Shown: positions 52,365 to 61,470 of the stretch, piece by piece | Layout of the letters: each line of letters begins with the position of its first letter | How positions within the stretch are numbered: the first letter of the stretch is position 1 | Assembly (NCBI GenBank): GCA_031553235.1 | Contig: JAVBLS010000048.1 | Span: forward strand, 1 to 64,000 | Direction of reading: 5' to 3' | DNA from: Frigididesulfovibrio sp031553235 | GTDB lineage: Bacteria > Desulfobacterota > Desulfovibrionia > Desulfovibrionales > Desulfovibrionaceae | Length of the DNA: 64,000 nucleotides | The notes under the pieces: generated by a model | Databases searched by the model: none | What the model was told of the DNA's origin: nothing | What the model saw: the letters and a program-made list of their open reading frames with translations, nothing else | Program-made: the position numbers and the translations under genes

Positions 52365-55289
52365 TTAGCCGGTCGTTAAGTCCCTGACGTTCAAACGGTA
52401 GGTGCCGTGACGCGGCGGCGTCGACTTGCCGGCCCGGAACAGGAGCAACGGCACCCGGTCTTCCGGCACGGGAAATATCGAGGCGGCAATGTCCCAGGCT
52501 TCCCGCAGCAAGCGAACGTGCCTGGGAATGAAAGCCCCTTCGCCTTCCAGGCGCAAACGCAGGTTGAGCAGGGTCAGGGCGGCCATGGGCTGCAATGAAA
52601 AACCGAACAGCTCCAGGGAGCACCAGGCGCGCTGCAGCGAGCGGCCCGCCCGCAGCACGGCCTCCTCGCCGTCGCCGTTGGCGCAGAGCAGCCCGGCCCC
52701 GCCGGAAAAGATCATTCCAAGCCCGCCATACAGGGGCATGACCCGGCCGAGACCGATGGCGTTGGCGACGGTCATGCGGCCCCAAGATCGCACGGCGCGC
52801 AGATAGATCTCGCCCATGGGGCCGGCCTGCAGGTTTTTCAGGGGCATGCCGGTACGGAAGATTTCCGGCGCCTCTTCGTCCGGCCGCAGCGTGGGCAGGG
52901 GTGTGAAGTGTATTTTCTCCATGAGGTGGCGGTGCAGGTCTTCGCGTTCCACCCGCACCCGGTCGGCCAGGTACACCGCCTTGGCCAGGCGTCGCAGATC
53001 GGCCGGGGCCGAGGTGGCCTGCAGCAGAGCATCGCCGTGTTCATCGGCAATGGAGGCCACCCGCTTCCAGACAGCGTCCCCAACTGCCTTGCGCGAATAG
53101 AGTTTGCGGTTGGTGCAACGCCGCCAGAGCACGCCGCCCATCAGTTCATGGAACGGCAGGCCTTGGGGCAGCAGGCGCAGCCGGGCCGCCACGCCCGAGC
53201 CATCATCCGGAAACAGCTCGGTGTGGCATTCAATGCCCAGGGCGCCGGCCGCGTATTCCATGTTCTGGACGGCCGCGCCGGTGGAGAGCAGGGTGGCCGC
53301 CTGAGCCACGTTGAAAAACGAGGCGTCGGCGGCGCGGTCGGCTGTGACTTCGATCTGGTTGGGGTGAAAGCTGAAGCGCCAGGGCTGGACATTGTCGCCC
53401 GAGGGGGCCTGTATGCCGGCTCTGGCGATGTATTCCAGGATCGAAGTGGGAATGGATTCGTTTGTCGGCGGCGTTTCCGGCTTGGCCGGGGGCATGGCCC
53501 GCAGCGGGGCGGGGGGGATAAGCAGCCGGAGGGCGGCGGCTACTTTGAGTTTCTGCCAAGGGTTGTTCATGCCGCGAAAGGGTCGGGCTTTGCGCAAAAT
53601 ACCGCGACGGGCATCAAACTGGTACGAGGCCGGAATGACGGCCACGGGCTTTCTGCCCAGAGCGATGTTGACCACCTCGGTGGCGACCATGCCGGCGCAG
53701 ATCTCGCAACCGATGTCCACCGACGGCACCCGGGCCTCACGCAGGTCGATGAAGCGTCGGTCGATATAGCGCAGATGCGTGCCCTTGGGCGCCACGCCGA
53801 GGGAAAAGCGGATCAGCCGTTCCAGGGGGTCAGTGCGCTCGTTGACGCCGAAGTATTGGTCATAGTTCATGCCGCCGGGCATGAAGACCAGCATGGAGCC
53901 GGAAAAGCCCGCCGGAGCGGCGGTGATCACCGGGATGTTCCGCTCCAGGGCCCGGTTGAACAGAGCCCGGCGGATGTCCTGGCAGAAGAAATCCAGGCTG
54001 TCCACCAGAACGTCCACGTCTTCCAGGAATTCGTCCATGTTCTTTTTGTTCACGCCATCGGGAAAGCGGCGAATGTCGAGAAAGGGGTTGGCCCCGAGGG
54101 CCCGCTCGATCATCACGTCCAGCTTGGAGCGGCCGAAGGAGTTGATGTCCGAGCCGTATTGCCGGTTGATGTTGGCCGGTGAATAGGTGTCGAAGTCGGA
54201 CAAGTTGAAGGCGCCCACGCCGCAGCGGGCCAGGGTGATCAGGTGCGAGCCGCCCACCCCGCCAAGGCCGGGAATGGCCACCCGGGTGCGCAGCAGTTTG
54301 CGCTGTCCGGCGTAATCCATCAGGCCCAGGTTGCGGTTGAAGGCGATGTCGGTGTAGTCGTCCTTTTTTTCAAGACGCAGTTGCTCCAACACCGGCGTGA
54401 CGACGCTGCGGAAGCCGTCTGCGCCGGGGCGGTCCGGGAATTTTTCCAGGGCATTCAGATGGTAGATCTCGGCGAAATATTCTCTCTGGGCATCGTTCAA
54501 CTCCTCCAGCACCTCCGGGCGTCGGCGGAAGAAGAAATAGGCGGAATAGGGATCGAGAATTTTTCGACGTTTTCCGGAAGGGTTTGTGTCGCCGGGCAGC
54601 AGAGGGTCGCTGAACTCGTTGAAAAAGGCGTGCAAATCTGTTTCAAAGTCGTTTTCCCCATAGGCGGTGATAAGATCCTGCTCATATTCGTTCAGATTGA
54701 TGCGCAGGGCCACGGCCGGTGCCCCCACTTTTTCGTAAAGGCGTTCTTCGGCAAAGGGCTTGAAGAGCAATATCTGGCTATAGAAGCGCACGTGTTTGGG
54801 ATTGACCATGACCACCAGGTCGTCGACGCCCGTCAGGCGCGCATGCTGCAGCACCGCCCGCGAAATAAAGATCATCACGTTGGACCAGCGGCGCATGCGC
54901 AAGGTCACCAGCGAACCTATTTCGACGACAACACGCCCGCGGGCCCGCAGTTCGTCCAATTTGTCCTTGTAGAGGACGTCCATGGGCAGACCGAACAGGG
55001 GGGTATCTTTGATGTGGGCCATTGTGGAGATCACATCGAGATGCGATTTGAAGAGGAAGAAGCTCGTTGTGGGCAGCAAACTCCACACGTTGTAAAGCAT
55101 TTTGCTTGGATGCAGGCCGGTGTACCCCATATGCCGGTATTCATCGTAGACCAGCCGAAAGCCCTTGCTGAATTCTTCGATGTCTTCCGCGATTTTGATG
55201 GCCGGTTTGTCCAACGCGTCGAGTTTGCATTCCAGCATCCGGCTGCGCCGCATACGGATTGTTCGGCGGCGCTCTATGCCTGATGTCAT
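52365..55289 (-). CDS. Three-domain fusion: FeeM-like N-acyltransferase, ThiF/E1-like, nitroreductase-like
   Basis: 974 residues from the ATG preceded by TGAGG. Residues about 20-210 resemble the FeeM N-acyl amino acid synthase (GNAT fold): F-R-L-V-Y-D-E-Y-R-H-M-G-Y, later V-V-E-I-G-S-L-V-T and N-P-K-H-V-R-F-Y. Residues about 330-560 are an E1-like adenylating domain: I-P-G-L-G-G-V-G-G-S-H, D-F-D-T-Y-S-P-A-N-I-N-R-Q-Y-G, and a late C-E-I-C. Residues about 615-960 resemble a nitroreductase (A-R-A-G-I-Q-A-P-S-G-D-N-V-Q-P-W-R-F). The ThiF plus nitroreductase order recalls mycobacterial Rv1355c/MoeY. A natural-product or lipo-amino-acid role is inference. Confidence 0.8.
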   Translation of the reverse strand: MTSGIERRRTIRMRRSRMLECKLDALDKPAIKIAEDIEEFSKGFRLVYDEYRHMGYTGLHPSKMLYNVWSLLPTTSFFLFKSHLDVISTMAHIKDTPLFGLPMDVLYKDKLDELRARGRVVVEIGSLVTLRMRRWSNVMIFISRAVLQHARLTGVDDLVVMVNPKHVRFYSQILLFKPFAEERLYEKVGAPAVALRINLNEYEQDLITAYGENDFETDLHAFFNEFSDPLLPGDTNPSGKRRKILDPYSAYFFFRRRPEVLEELNDAQREYFAEIYHLNALEKFPDRPGADGFRSVVTPVLEQLRLEKKDDYTDIAFNRNLGLMDYAGQRKLLRTRVAIPGLGGVGGSHLITLARCGVGAFNLSDFDTYSPANINRQYGSDINSFGRSKLDVMIERALGANPFLDIRRFPDGVNKKNMDEFLEDVDVLVDSLDFFCQDIRRALFNRALERNIPVITAAPAGFSGSMLVFMPGGMNYDQYFGVNERTDPLERLIRFSLGVAPKGTHLRYIDRRFIDLREARVPSVDIGCEICAGMVATEVVNIALGRKPVAVIPASYQFDARRGILRKARPFRGMNNPWQKLKVAAALRLLIPPAPLRAMPPAKPETPPTNESIPTSILEYIARAGIQAPSGDNVQPWRFSFHPNQIEVTADRAADASFFNVAQAATLLSTGAAVQNMEYAAGALGIECHTELFPDDGSGVAARLRLLPQGLPFHELMGGVLWRRCTNRKLYSRKAVGDAVWKRVASIADEHGDALLQATSAPADLRRLAKAVYLADRVRVEREDLHRHLMEKIHFTPLPTLRPDEEAPEIFRTGMPLKNLQAGPMGEIYLRAVRSWGRMTVANAIGLGRVMPLYGGLGMIFSGGAGLLCANGDGEEAVLRAGRSLQRAWCSLELFGFSLQPMAALTLLNLRLRLEGEGAFIPRHVRLLREAWDIAASIFPVPEDRVPLLLFRAGKSTPPRHGTYRLNVRDLTTG

Positions 55290-55657
55290 ATTTGCCTCAC
55301 AAGAATAAGTGAAATTGCTCAAGATGCTGATGGAAGATCTCCAGATAAATCATGCGAAATCCATGCCGGCTTCCAGATATGCTGGGTTCTGCCTGTTGGA
55401 TTGGAGCGCCGGCAGCCGGCAAAAATAAAGATGTCCTGAGAAGGCGCGTTTTTTGCATTAAAAGCATTGAGATTCAGGTGAGCCGCCGTCCGTCCGGTCA
55501 ATTCGGAGTAATTTAAAAATTATCCATGAAACTGTACTGCCGATGGACTTTGGTACGATCCTGCGGGGACATCTGCCGGAGCAGGCCGATTGTGCATCGT
55601 CGGTTTGTTCCGGTGGGACATCCGCGCATCCGCCGCAATAGATGGGGGGAGTCCGCG
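55290..55657. other. 368-bp divergent spacer
   Basis: It lies between the FeeM-ThiF-nitroreductase gene (minus) and the PilZ gene (plus). A solo repeat motif GTGAAATTGCTC sits at about 55308. No convincing promoter or small gene was found; an upstream in-frame extension of the PilZ gene has no coding character. Confidence 0.5.
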
Positions 55658-56176
55658 ATGCATACGGCAGAACAGGTGTTGCATGTGCCCATTGAAGGTA
55701 TGTCTCTGGAATCGTTACGACGCCTTTCGAAAGATTTTGACTGCGCGCCGGAATGCGTAGCCTCGCTGATTCTGGATATGCTCTTCGAAGAGGCGCACGA
55801 CGCCGGAGCGCAAGACGGAAGCAAAGTCCGTCGGGCCTTGCGCAAGAAAACGCAGGTGCCTTGTGTTTTGAAGTTCGACAAAGGCGCCTCAGAGATAACT
55901 TATACCACCGCGGTGATTGCAGATATTTCCCTGGGCGGCGTGGGTATCGACATTGACGAGCACAGATCGCGAGAACGCCTGGCCCGCGACGCCGTTTTTT
56001 TTGAAGTGACCGTGCAGCCGGCGGACGAGTCTTTTCCGGTCAGTTTCAACTGCCGCACCTGTTACGTGCGCCGCAACAACTCCCTGCGTGTCGGCGCGGC
56101 CTTTGCCGCCCCGGAACAGGTTGTTCTGCGCAAGATGCTCAAGGTGTATCTGCAGCCGCCGCCGATCGCCCTCTGA
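55658..56176 (+). CDS. PilZ domain protein
   Basis: 172 residues from the ATG preceded by GGGGGAG. The N-terminal 55 residues are helical. From about residue 57 the c-di-GMP-binding motifs are present: R-R-A-L-R (RxxxR) and D-I-S-L-G-G ([D/N]xSxxG) 30 residues later, followed by the beta-barrel. It should bind c-di-GMP. The window also encodes an EAL protein. Terminated by its own hairpin. Confidence 0.87.
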   Translation: MHTAEQVLHVPIEGMSLESLRRLSKDFDCAPECVASLILDMLFEEAHDAGAQDGSKVRRALRKKTQVPCVLKFDKGASEITYTTAVIADISLGGVGIDIDEHRSRERLARDAVFFEVTVQPADESFPVSFNCRTCYVRRNNSLRVGAAFAAPEQVVLRKMLKVYLQPPPIAL

Positions 56177-56240
56177 CCGGCTGACGCCTCGCCGCCTCTG
56201 ATGTAAGGAAAAGCAACATTTTTTCATGCCGATCGACCAC

Positions 56241-56264
56241 CGCAACCATGTTGCGATTTTTTTT
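56241..56264 (+). terminator. Terminator after the PilZ gene
   Basis: Stem CGCAAC/GTTGCG with loop CAT, followed by ATTTTTTTT. Confidence 0.8.
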
Positions 56265-56348
56265 GCGCACTCCAATTCGGTGAATTTTCCCTTCCGGCAA
56301 AGGAATTTACCGGCAAGTGAGTGCCTGAGGGCACGTGCCGGCGGGGAG

Positions 56349-56448
56349 GCGCGGGGCCTGTCGGATTATTTAACAGGCCCGCGCCGGAACCGACGCCCCC
56401 CGGCAGGCACGGGGCAAAAGGCGGCCCCCAGGCAAGCCTGGGGGCCGC
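56349..56448 (-). terminator. Terminator hairpins after the first PEP-CTERM gene
   Basis: A perfect 13-bp stem GCGGCCCCCAGGC/GCCTGGGGGCCGC (56421-56448) followed on the minus strand by CTTTTG is the likely terminator. A second stem with one bulge (56349-56384, GCGCGGGGCCTGT/ACAGGCCCGCGC) lies further downstream. Confidence 0.75.
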
Positions 56449-56467
56449 TGGGGCGCGAGTTTTGTCT

Positions 56468-57322
56468 CTACTTCGCCGAGCGCCGGCGGCGGGCGGCCAG
56501 GCCGAGGCCGGCCAGGCCCAGACCGAGCAGGGCCAGAGTGGCGGGCTCGGGCGTGGCGGGCGGCGGCATGGTTTCGTGCCGCACCTGCAGCTTGGTGAAG
56601 AAATCGGTTGTGAAGCCTTCTGCCGTGGTCCAGCCGTAAACCGGGGTGTCGGAGCTCCAGCCGAGCTGTGTTCGGGCATAGTCGGCATACCAGCCGGTCA
56701 GGAGTTGGAATGAAGCTTCAAAGGTAAAGTCGTAGCGCACGCCGGCATGGGTGAAACTTTCGGTGGCCACGTAGGGATTGCGAACCAGGAGAATGTCACG
56801 CTCCGTGGCGCTGTTGCCGTTGGTCGTTTCGAAGAAGAAGAATTCCAGGGTAGTGGAGTAAGTGGTGGCGTCTATGCTGCCGCCTGCCGGCGACATGCTC
56901 AGGGCGGCCAGAATTGAGCCGCTGCGCAGGGACGCCGCCGAAGCGCTGATCGGGAGGTTGGAATGGCTGAAGGTGATGCCGTTTACGGCCGCCCCGTCGG
57001 TGTAAACCGCGCCGTCCACGGGGGACAAGGTGAGGGAGCTGTAGCCGGCGGAGTCGCCCCAGCGCAGGGTGCGATAGCCGGTCTTGCTGCCGGGGGCATA
57101 AGCGCCCTGGTAATAGTCGTAGTCCAAAGTGACCGCGCCGTAGCGGCCCTGGATGCCGGTCGGGTTGTTGTTGTAAGAACCGGTACGATTGTTATCGTCG
57201 GTCCAGGAGACAAAGATGCCGTCAACCTCATAATTCCAGGCGGTTATGATTTCCGCCTTGGCGGTTGTCACACCGAGAGCCAGCGTCAGAGCGGTGATGA
57301 GTGTCAGTAGCCGCGTTCTCAT
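56468..57322 (-). CDS. PEP-CTERM surface protein, possibly THxN family
   Basis: 284 residues from the second ATG, which has AAGGGG seven bases upstream; the first ATG is too close to it. Signal peptide ending T-A-K-A, a beta-rich, Ser/Thr/Asn/Gly-rich body, and the sorting tail P-E-P-A-T-L-A-L-L-G plus R-R-R-R. Exosortase cleaves at the PEP motif. F-S-H-S-N-L-P near residue 130 hints at the THxN subgroup. Its sigma-54-type promoter has the same spacing as that of the next PEP-CTERM gene. No exosortase gene is in the window. Confidence 0.85.
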   Translation of the reverse strand: MRTRLLTLITALTLALGVTTAKAEIITAWNYEVDGIFVSWTDDNNRTGSYNNNPTGIQGRYGAVTLDYDYYQGAYAPGSKTGYRTLRWGDSAGYSSLTLSPVDGAVYTDGAAVNGITFSHSNLPISASAASLRSGSILAALSMSPAGGSIDATTYSTTLEFFFFETTNGNSATERDILLVRNPYVATESFTHAGVRYDFTFEASFQLLTGWYADYARTQLGWSSDTPVYGWTTAEGFTTDFFTKLQVRHETMPPPATPEPATLALLGLGLAGLGLAARRRRSAK

Positions 57323-57383
57323 GAACATTCCCCTTTAAAAAAGTATTTGTGTATTCCACATGCAACCATTCATTAATACTAAA

Positions 57384-57398
57384 GCAAGAACTGTACCC
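57384..57398 (-). promoter_or_regulatory. Sigma-54-type promoter of the first PEP-CTERM gene
   Basis: GGGTACAGTTCTTGCT on the minus strand, GG and GC separated by ten bases with a full TTGC at -12. The GC lies 62 bases before the ATG at 57322. TTAAAT lies 17 bases upstream of the GG. Confidence 0.6.
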
Positions 57399-57519
57399 GT
57401 TTATTTTATCACATTATTTAAATGAGATATCACTAATATATGGTCGGATGGCGGCGCCATGTAAATTTTTTCGACATGTGCCGGGCCGGTGGCGGCCGGA
57501 CCCCCCAAAAAAAAGCCCT

Positions 57520-57620
57520 GGAGCATTTCACTCGTGAAATGCTCCAAGAATTTTCAGAAAAATCCTTGCCGTGAAATAGCAGCAGGGTTAAGCGACTACT
57601 TCAAGCATTAATTGCTCTAA
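57520..57620. repeat. Dispersed palindromic repeat, long form (copy 3)
   Basis: In minus orientation it aligns with 26383-26501: TTAGAGCA end, AAGTAGTCGCTTAAC, GGCAAGGATTT, then a perfect 12-bp terminal hairpin GGAGCATTTCAC/GTGAAATGCTCC (57520-57545). It lies between the two PEP-CTERM genes and could terminate the upstream one. Confidence 0.7.
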
Positions 57621-57681
57621 GGCCGGCATGCCTTTCGTGGGCATGCCGGCCTCAAAGGAATCCCTAGACGCCCGGAGTGGC

Positions 57682-58539
57682 TCAGGCCGCCTTGCGCCGG
57701 CGGACGGCAAAGCCGGCGATGAGCAGGCCGCCAAGACCCATGAGCACGACGGAGGCGGGCTCGGGAGTGGGCACGGCCACATAGGCGGGGTCATTGACAT
57801 GGAACCGGCCGGCGCTGTCATACCAAGTCAGCGTGGCGTGCAGGAACATGTCGTGGCCGCTGAAATTGTTGCTGTTGAATATCGAGCCGGACGGGGCATC
57901 GGCGTACAGTTGCGGCTTGCCGGTCAGGCGGTTGTAATGGTCCAGGGAAACCGAAGCCCAGGCGTCGCCGGCTTCGTCAAAGATGGAAAAGCTGGCAAAG
58001 GGGGAGCCGAAAGAACTCCAGTCGAACGCGTTGTTGTTCTTGTCTACAAGGCCCGTACCGGCTTGGTACTTCAGGGTGTTGACGTCGCTGACGGTCATGC
58101 CCGCGGCATAATACCAGTCGATGTTGCCGCCCGAGAAGGTGATGTGACCGCCGGTCTCTGCGAGGATGTTGCCCGAGCCGCTTGCCACGTGCAGGTCGCG
58201 CAGCACGGCCACATACAGGCCGCCGGAACCGGCTTCGTACAGGGGCGGGTAATGGGTGTCTCCACTCACCGGGTCATAGTTGATGACCGTGGTGAAGTAC
58301 AGGATGCCCGACATGTTGAAGCCTGACGCGGGAGAATAGTCCGGATTGACAAGCTGGGAACCGCCGAGCAGGCCGGCGCTGCCGGACTTGAAGTCGTCGA
58401 AATTGCCCGTATGGGCGTATTCAAAGCCTTCAAATTTGATCTGGTAATGCCCGTACGAATCGAACACATTGGCCTGGGCTTGAAGGGCCAGGCCGAGACT
58501 GAGCAGCAAAACCGTGGTGAGAACAAAAAGCTTTTTCAT
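57682..58539 (-). CDS. PEP-CTERM surface protein
   Basis: 285 residues from the ATG preceded by GAGGAG. Signal peptide ending A-Q-A, a body rich in Gly, Asp, Tyr and Phe with no cysteine, and the tail P-E-P-A-S-V-V-L-M-G-L-G-G plus R-R-R-K. It would be cleaved by exosortase and released or attached at the cell surface. Its body is not obviously related to that of the other PEP-CTERM protein. Controlled by a good sigma-54-type promoter. Confidence 0.87.
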   Translation of the reverse strand: MKKLFVLTTVLLLSLGLALQAQANVFDSYGHYQIKFEGFEYAHTGNFDDFKSGSAGLLGGSQLVNPDYSPASGFNMSGILYFTTVINYDPVSGDTHYPPLYEAGSGGLYVAVLRDLHVASGSGNILAETGGHITFSGGNIDWYYAAGMTVSDVNTLKYQAGTGLVDKNNNAFDWSSFGSPFASFSIFDEAGDAWASVSLDHYNRLTGKPQLYADAPSGSIFNSNNFSGHDMFLHATLTWYDSAGRFHVNDPAYVAVPTPEPASVVLMGLGGLLIAGFAVRRRKAA

Positions 58540-58600
58540 GGCTGGGACTCCTCTGTAAAGTTATGCCGTCTTATGGGACGCCTGGAATACAGAGAATTAA

Positions 58601-58615
58601 GCAATAACCATGCCG
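58601..58615 (-). promoter_or_regulatory. Sigma-54-type promoter of the second PEP-CTERM gene
   Basis: CGGCATGGTTATTGCT on the minus strand matches TGGCACG-N4-TTGCW well, GG and GC separated by ten bases. The GC lies 62 bases before the ATG at 58539, identical to the other PEP-CTERM gene. TTAAAT lies 18 bases upstream of the GG. Confidence 0.7.
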
Positions 58616-58755
58616 ATATATAATGCAGTGTAATTTAAGGAATAAGTTTGCCGGTGCGCGATGAGGAGAGCCGGTTCTGTAAAGTCCTTCGACAGCCGTT
58701 CGACTTTTTTTCCAGTAAGGTTCCAGGGGCGGGCTTCAAATGACGGATTTTGTCC

Positions 58756-59454
58756 CTACCAAAATTCCCAATGGCCGCCGGTAATAACCCACAAGCCCAG
58801 GACGGCGTTGGTCACGGCGTGGGAGAGCACGCACTGGGTGACGCTGCGGGTTTTGTACAAGACCAGGTTGTAGCCGATGCCGGCCAGAAATCCGGCCGCG
58901 AGCAGGTGATGCTCCAGGGCGAAGAGCACGGCCACGGCAAGGAAGGAAAACAGGTGTCTCGTACCGTGGGGCACGCCGAGAAAGTCTTTGTCGATGATGT
59001 AGCGGATCAGCCAGGAGCGCCAGAACAGTTCCTCGGCCAGGGGCACCAGCAGGGCGGCCCCGATGAAACGACAGGCCAGAAGAACGGCGCGGGCCGTGCC
59101 CTGGCCGGCCGCGTCCGGCATAAAGGGCGCGGGGTCGCCGAAGCGGGCCCAGGGCAGATCCAGGTTGATCCATAGGAAGAAGATCACAAGCCCCGTCAGC
59201 AGTGAAAAGGCCGTGTTTTTCAGGTCGGCCAAATCGCCCGGCCGCAGTTCCGGGCAGCGGGGCAGGCACCAGAGCAGGGCAAGGGCCGTGGCGGCGGCTT
59301 TGAGCGGGTAGAGGAGGGAGCTTGCTTCCGGGCCGAGGCCCAGGCCGAGGAGGCTCAAGATTTCGCCGGCGCCGACGAAGGCCATGTAGACGGCAAAAGG
59401 CAGCACCCGGGGCAGGATCGGGCGCTGCCATGCTGAAGGGGCTTGTGGGGGCAT
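58756..59454 (-). CDS. CPBP family intramembrane metalloprotease
   Basis: 232 residues, about seven helices. The three conserved motifs are L-A-E-E-L-F-W-R (EExxxR), F-A-L-E-H-H and S-H-A-V-T-N. Such CAAX/CPBP proteases are often linked to PEP-CTERM loci. It lies 11 bp after the membrane-fusion gene, so it belongs to the exporter operon. Substrate unknown; processing of the exported molecule or of a sorted protein is possible. Confidence 0.88.
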   Translation of the reverse strand: MPPQAPSAWQRPILPRVLPFAVYMAFVGAGEILSLLGLGLGPEASSLLYPLKAAATALALLWCLPRCPELRPGDLADLKNTAFSLLTGLVIFFLWINLDLPWARFGDPAPFMPDAAGQGTARAVLLACRFIGAALLVPLAEELFWRSWLIRYIIDKDFLGVPHGTRHLFSFLAVAVLFALEHHLLAAGFLAGIGYNLVLYKTRSVTQCVLSHAVTNAVLGLWVITGGHWEFW

Positions 59455-59465
59455 GCGGACCCGCT

Positions 59466-60701
59466 TTAGGGCTTCTCGGACGCCGGCTCGCCGGGAGATG
59501 GCGGCACGGGCGCCGGTTGCGTTCGGCTCGGGGAGTCGGCCTCGGTTGCGTTCCGTTCCGGTCGCGCCGGACGGAGCGCGGCCGGAGTCGCGGGGGGCGC
59601 GGCAACAGGCTCCGGCGTAGTGGTCGCTGCCCGACGCCCGGACGGTTCAAGCGCCTCGATAAAAGCGTCCACGCGCATGCCGCTGTAAAAGGGGCCTGGA
59701 GCATCCAGGGTGACCAGCACCTCCAGGACGCTGCGGTCCACGGGTTCGGCCGGGTCGCCGCTGCGCAGTCGCTTGGGCGTCATGCTCAGTTCCAGTCGGG
59801 TCACCGTGCCGGGAAATTTTTCTTCGCCAAAGGCGTCGGCCCGGACAACGGCCCGTTGTCCCATGCGGATGCGGGCCACGTCGCGCTCGTCCACCTCAAC
59901 CCGGACGTTGAGGGTGGAGGTGTCGCCCATGCTTAAAATCGGCGCCGGTTCAAAGATGGACGAAGCCTCGCCGGGGTCGCTGAAAATACGCAAGATACGG
60001 CCGTCGACCGGCGCCCGGAGCACGCTTTTGTCCAGTTGCGCCTCGGCGCTTCTCCGGGCGGCTTCGGCGGCGGCCAGGCGTTGCCGGGCCATTTCGATCT
60101 CTTCGGACCGGTAGCGATCGTTGGTCAAAATGTATTCCTGCATGGCCACGTTGTGCTCAAACCTGGCCACCTGCCAGTCCCGCCGGGCCCGCTCCAGTTC
60201 TTCGCGACCGATGGAATTGCTGCGTACCATGATCTCGCGGCGTTCGGACTCGCGTTCGGCCTGTTCCAGCCAGATCTGAGCCCGATTCAGGTTGGATTCC
60301 GCCTGCTCGCGCTCGGCCGGGCGCGCCCCGGCCAGGTGCATGTCCAGGTCGGCCTGGGCTTCCCGAACCTTGGCCCCGGCCTCTTCGAGCCCGGCGAGGT
60401 ATTCCTTCTGGCGCAGGATCGCCAGGGCCTGCCCGGCCGTGACCTGGTCGCCCTCCTTGACCAGGAGGCGATCCAGGATGCCGCTCAAGTCAAAGCCCAG
60501 GCGCAGCTCTTTGGTCACCGGCTCCACCAGGCCGGAGGCCACCACCTGCCGCGGGCTCCGTTCGCCGAGCAGAGAGGCCGCGTGCGTGCTCGGCAGGCTG
60601 AACAGGCTCTGCTCCGTTTGCCGGCGCCAGACGGACAAAAGGGCCGCCACGGCGGCCACGCCGACAACGATGAAAACAGCGATGCGCAGAGGCCTTGCCA
60701 T
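59466..60701 (-). CDS. DevB/HlyD-type membrane fusion protein
   Basis: 411 residues. N-terminal helix, lipoyl halves (V-V-A-S-G-L-V-E-P and L-R-A-P-V-D-G-R-I), a long coiled coil between them (about 95-225), then a beta-barrel and a Pro/Ala-rich tail of about 60 residues. Preceded by AAAGGAG. It links the ABC exporter to an outer membrane channel, which is not in the window. Similar to the cyanobacterial glycolipid exporter DevBCA. Confidence 0.87.
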   Translation of the reverse strand: MARPLRIAVFIVVGVAAVAALLSVWRRQTEQSLFSLPSTHAASLLGERSPRQVVASGLVEPVTKELRLGFDLSGILDRLLVKEGDQVTAGQALAILRQKEYLAGLEEAGAKVREAQADLDMHLAGARPAEREQAESNLNRAQIWLEQAERESERREIMVRSNSIGREELERARRDWQVARFEHNVAMQEYILTNDRYRSEEIEMARQRLAAAEAARRSAEAQLDKSVLRAPVDGRILRIFSDPGEASSIFEPAPILSMGDTSTLNVRVEVDERDVARIRMGQRAVVRADAFGEEKFPGTVTRLELSMTPKRLRSGDPAEPVDRSVLEVLVTLDAPGPFYSGMRVDAFIEALEPSGRRAATTTPEPVAAPPATPAALRPARPERNATEADSPSRTQPAPVPPSPGEPASEKP

Positions 60702-60759
60702 GCTGGTTCTCCTTTCGAGCCTGCTCTACGGTCGGCATCTGAGCCGATTTGAAACTTCT

Positions 60760-61470
60760 CTAGGCCTGCGGAAGCGGCGCGGCTTCGGCAGGGTCGGGCA
60801 GCAGCCTGCCGTCTTCAATGAAAACCACCCGGTCGGCCACGTCCTTGATCCGGTAGTCGTGGGTAACGATGACCACGGCCCGGCCTTCCTGGGCCAGATC
60901 GCGCAGCAAGCGCATGATCAGGGCGCCGTTTTCGGAATCCAGAGCGGCCGTCGGCTCATCGGCCAGGAGCACGGCCGGGTCGCCGGCCAGGGCTCTGGCA
61001 ATGGCCAGACGCTGCTTCTGCCCGCCGCTCAGACGGGCCGGGTCTTCGTGCAGGCGCGCGCCAAGCCCCACGGCTTCGAGTTTTGCCGTGGCCTTCTTGC
61101 GGGCTTCCTCTCCCCGGATGCCTTGCAAATCCAGGGCCACCAGCACGTTGCCCAGGCAATCAAGGGTGGGAAAAAGATTGTATTCCTGAAAGATGAAGCC
61201 GAGATATTTCAGGCGCAGGGCCGCCAACCCGGTCTGGTCGAGCCCGGCCATGCTCTGCCCCTGCACCAGAACCTCGCCCTCGTCCGGGGTGAGGATGCCG
61301 CCCATGATCGAGAGCAGGGTGGTTTTGCCGCTGCCGGAGGGGCCGCGCAGCATGAGAATTTCCCCTGGCGTGACTTCGAGAGAGACGCCGCGCAGGGCAT
61401 ACTGCAGGGAGTCACCGGAACCGAAGTGCTTGCCGACGCGGCGGACCGAAAGGGCGCTTGCCTGCATCAT
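60760..61470 (-). CDS. ABC exporter ATPase, LolD/MacB/DevA type
   Basis: 236 residues. Walker A G-P-S-G-S-G-K-T-T, signature L-S-G-G-Q-K-Q-R, Walker B V-L-L-A-D-E-P-T and H-loop T-H-D. Starts by ATGA overlap with the permease gene. Its TAG stop falls in TAGAGAAGTTTCA, a variant of the dispersed repeat end. Confidence 0.93.
   Translation of the reverse strand: MMQASALSVRRVGKHFGSGDSLQYALRGVSLEVTPGEILMLRGPSGSGKTTLLSIMGGILTPDEGEVLVQGQSMAGLDQTGLAALRLKYLGFIFQEYNLFPTLDCLGNVLVALDLQGIRGEEARKKATAKLEAVGLGARLHEDPARLSGGQKQRLAIARALAGDPAVLLADEPTAALDSENGALIMRLLRDLAQEGRAVVIVTHDYRIKDVADRVVFIEDGRLLPDPAEAAPLPQA

Noticed and set aside
52365..55289. Molybdopterin biosynthesis protein MoeB/MoeY as a label for the FeeM-ThiF-nitroreductase gene
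   Set aside because: The ThiF-like part alone would suggest this, but the FeeM-like N-terminus and the lack of other moa/moe genes beside it make a cofactor role unsupported.
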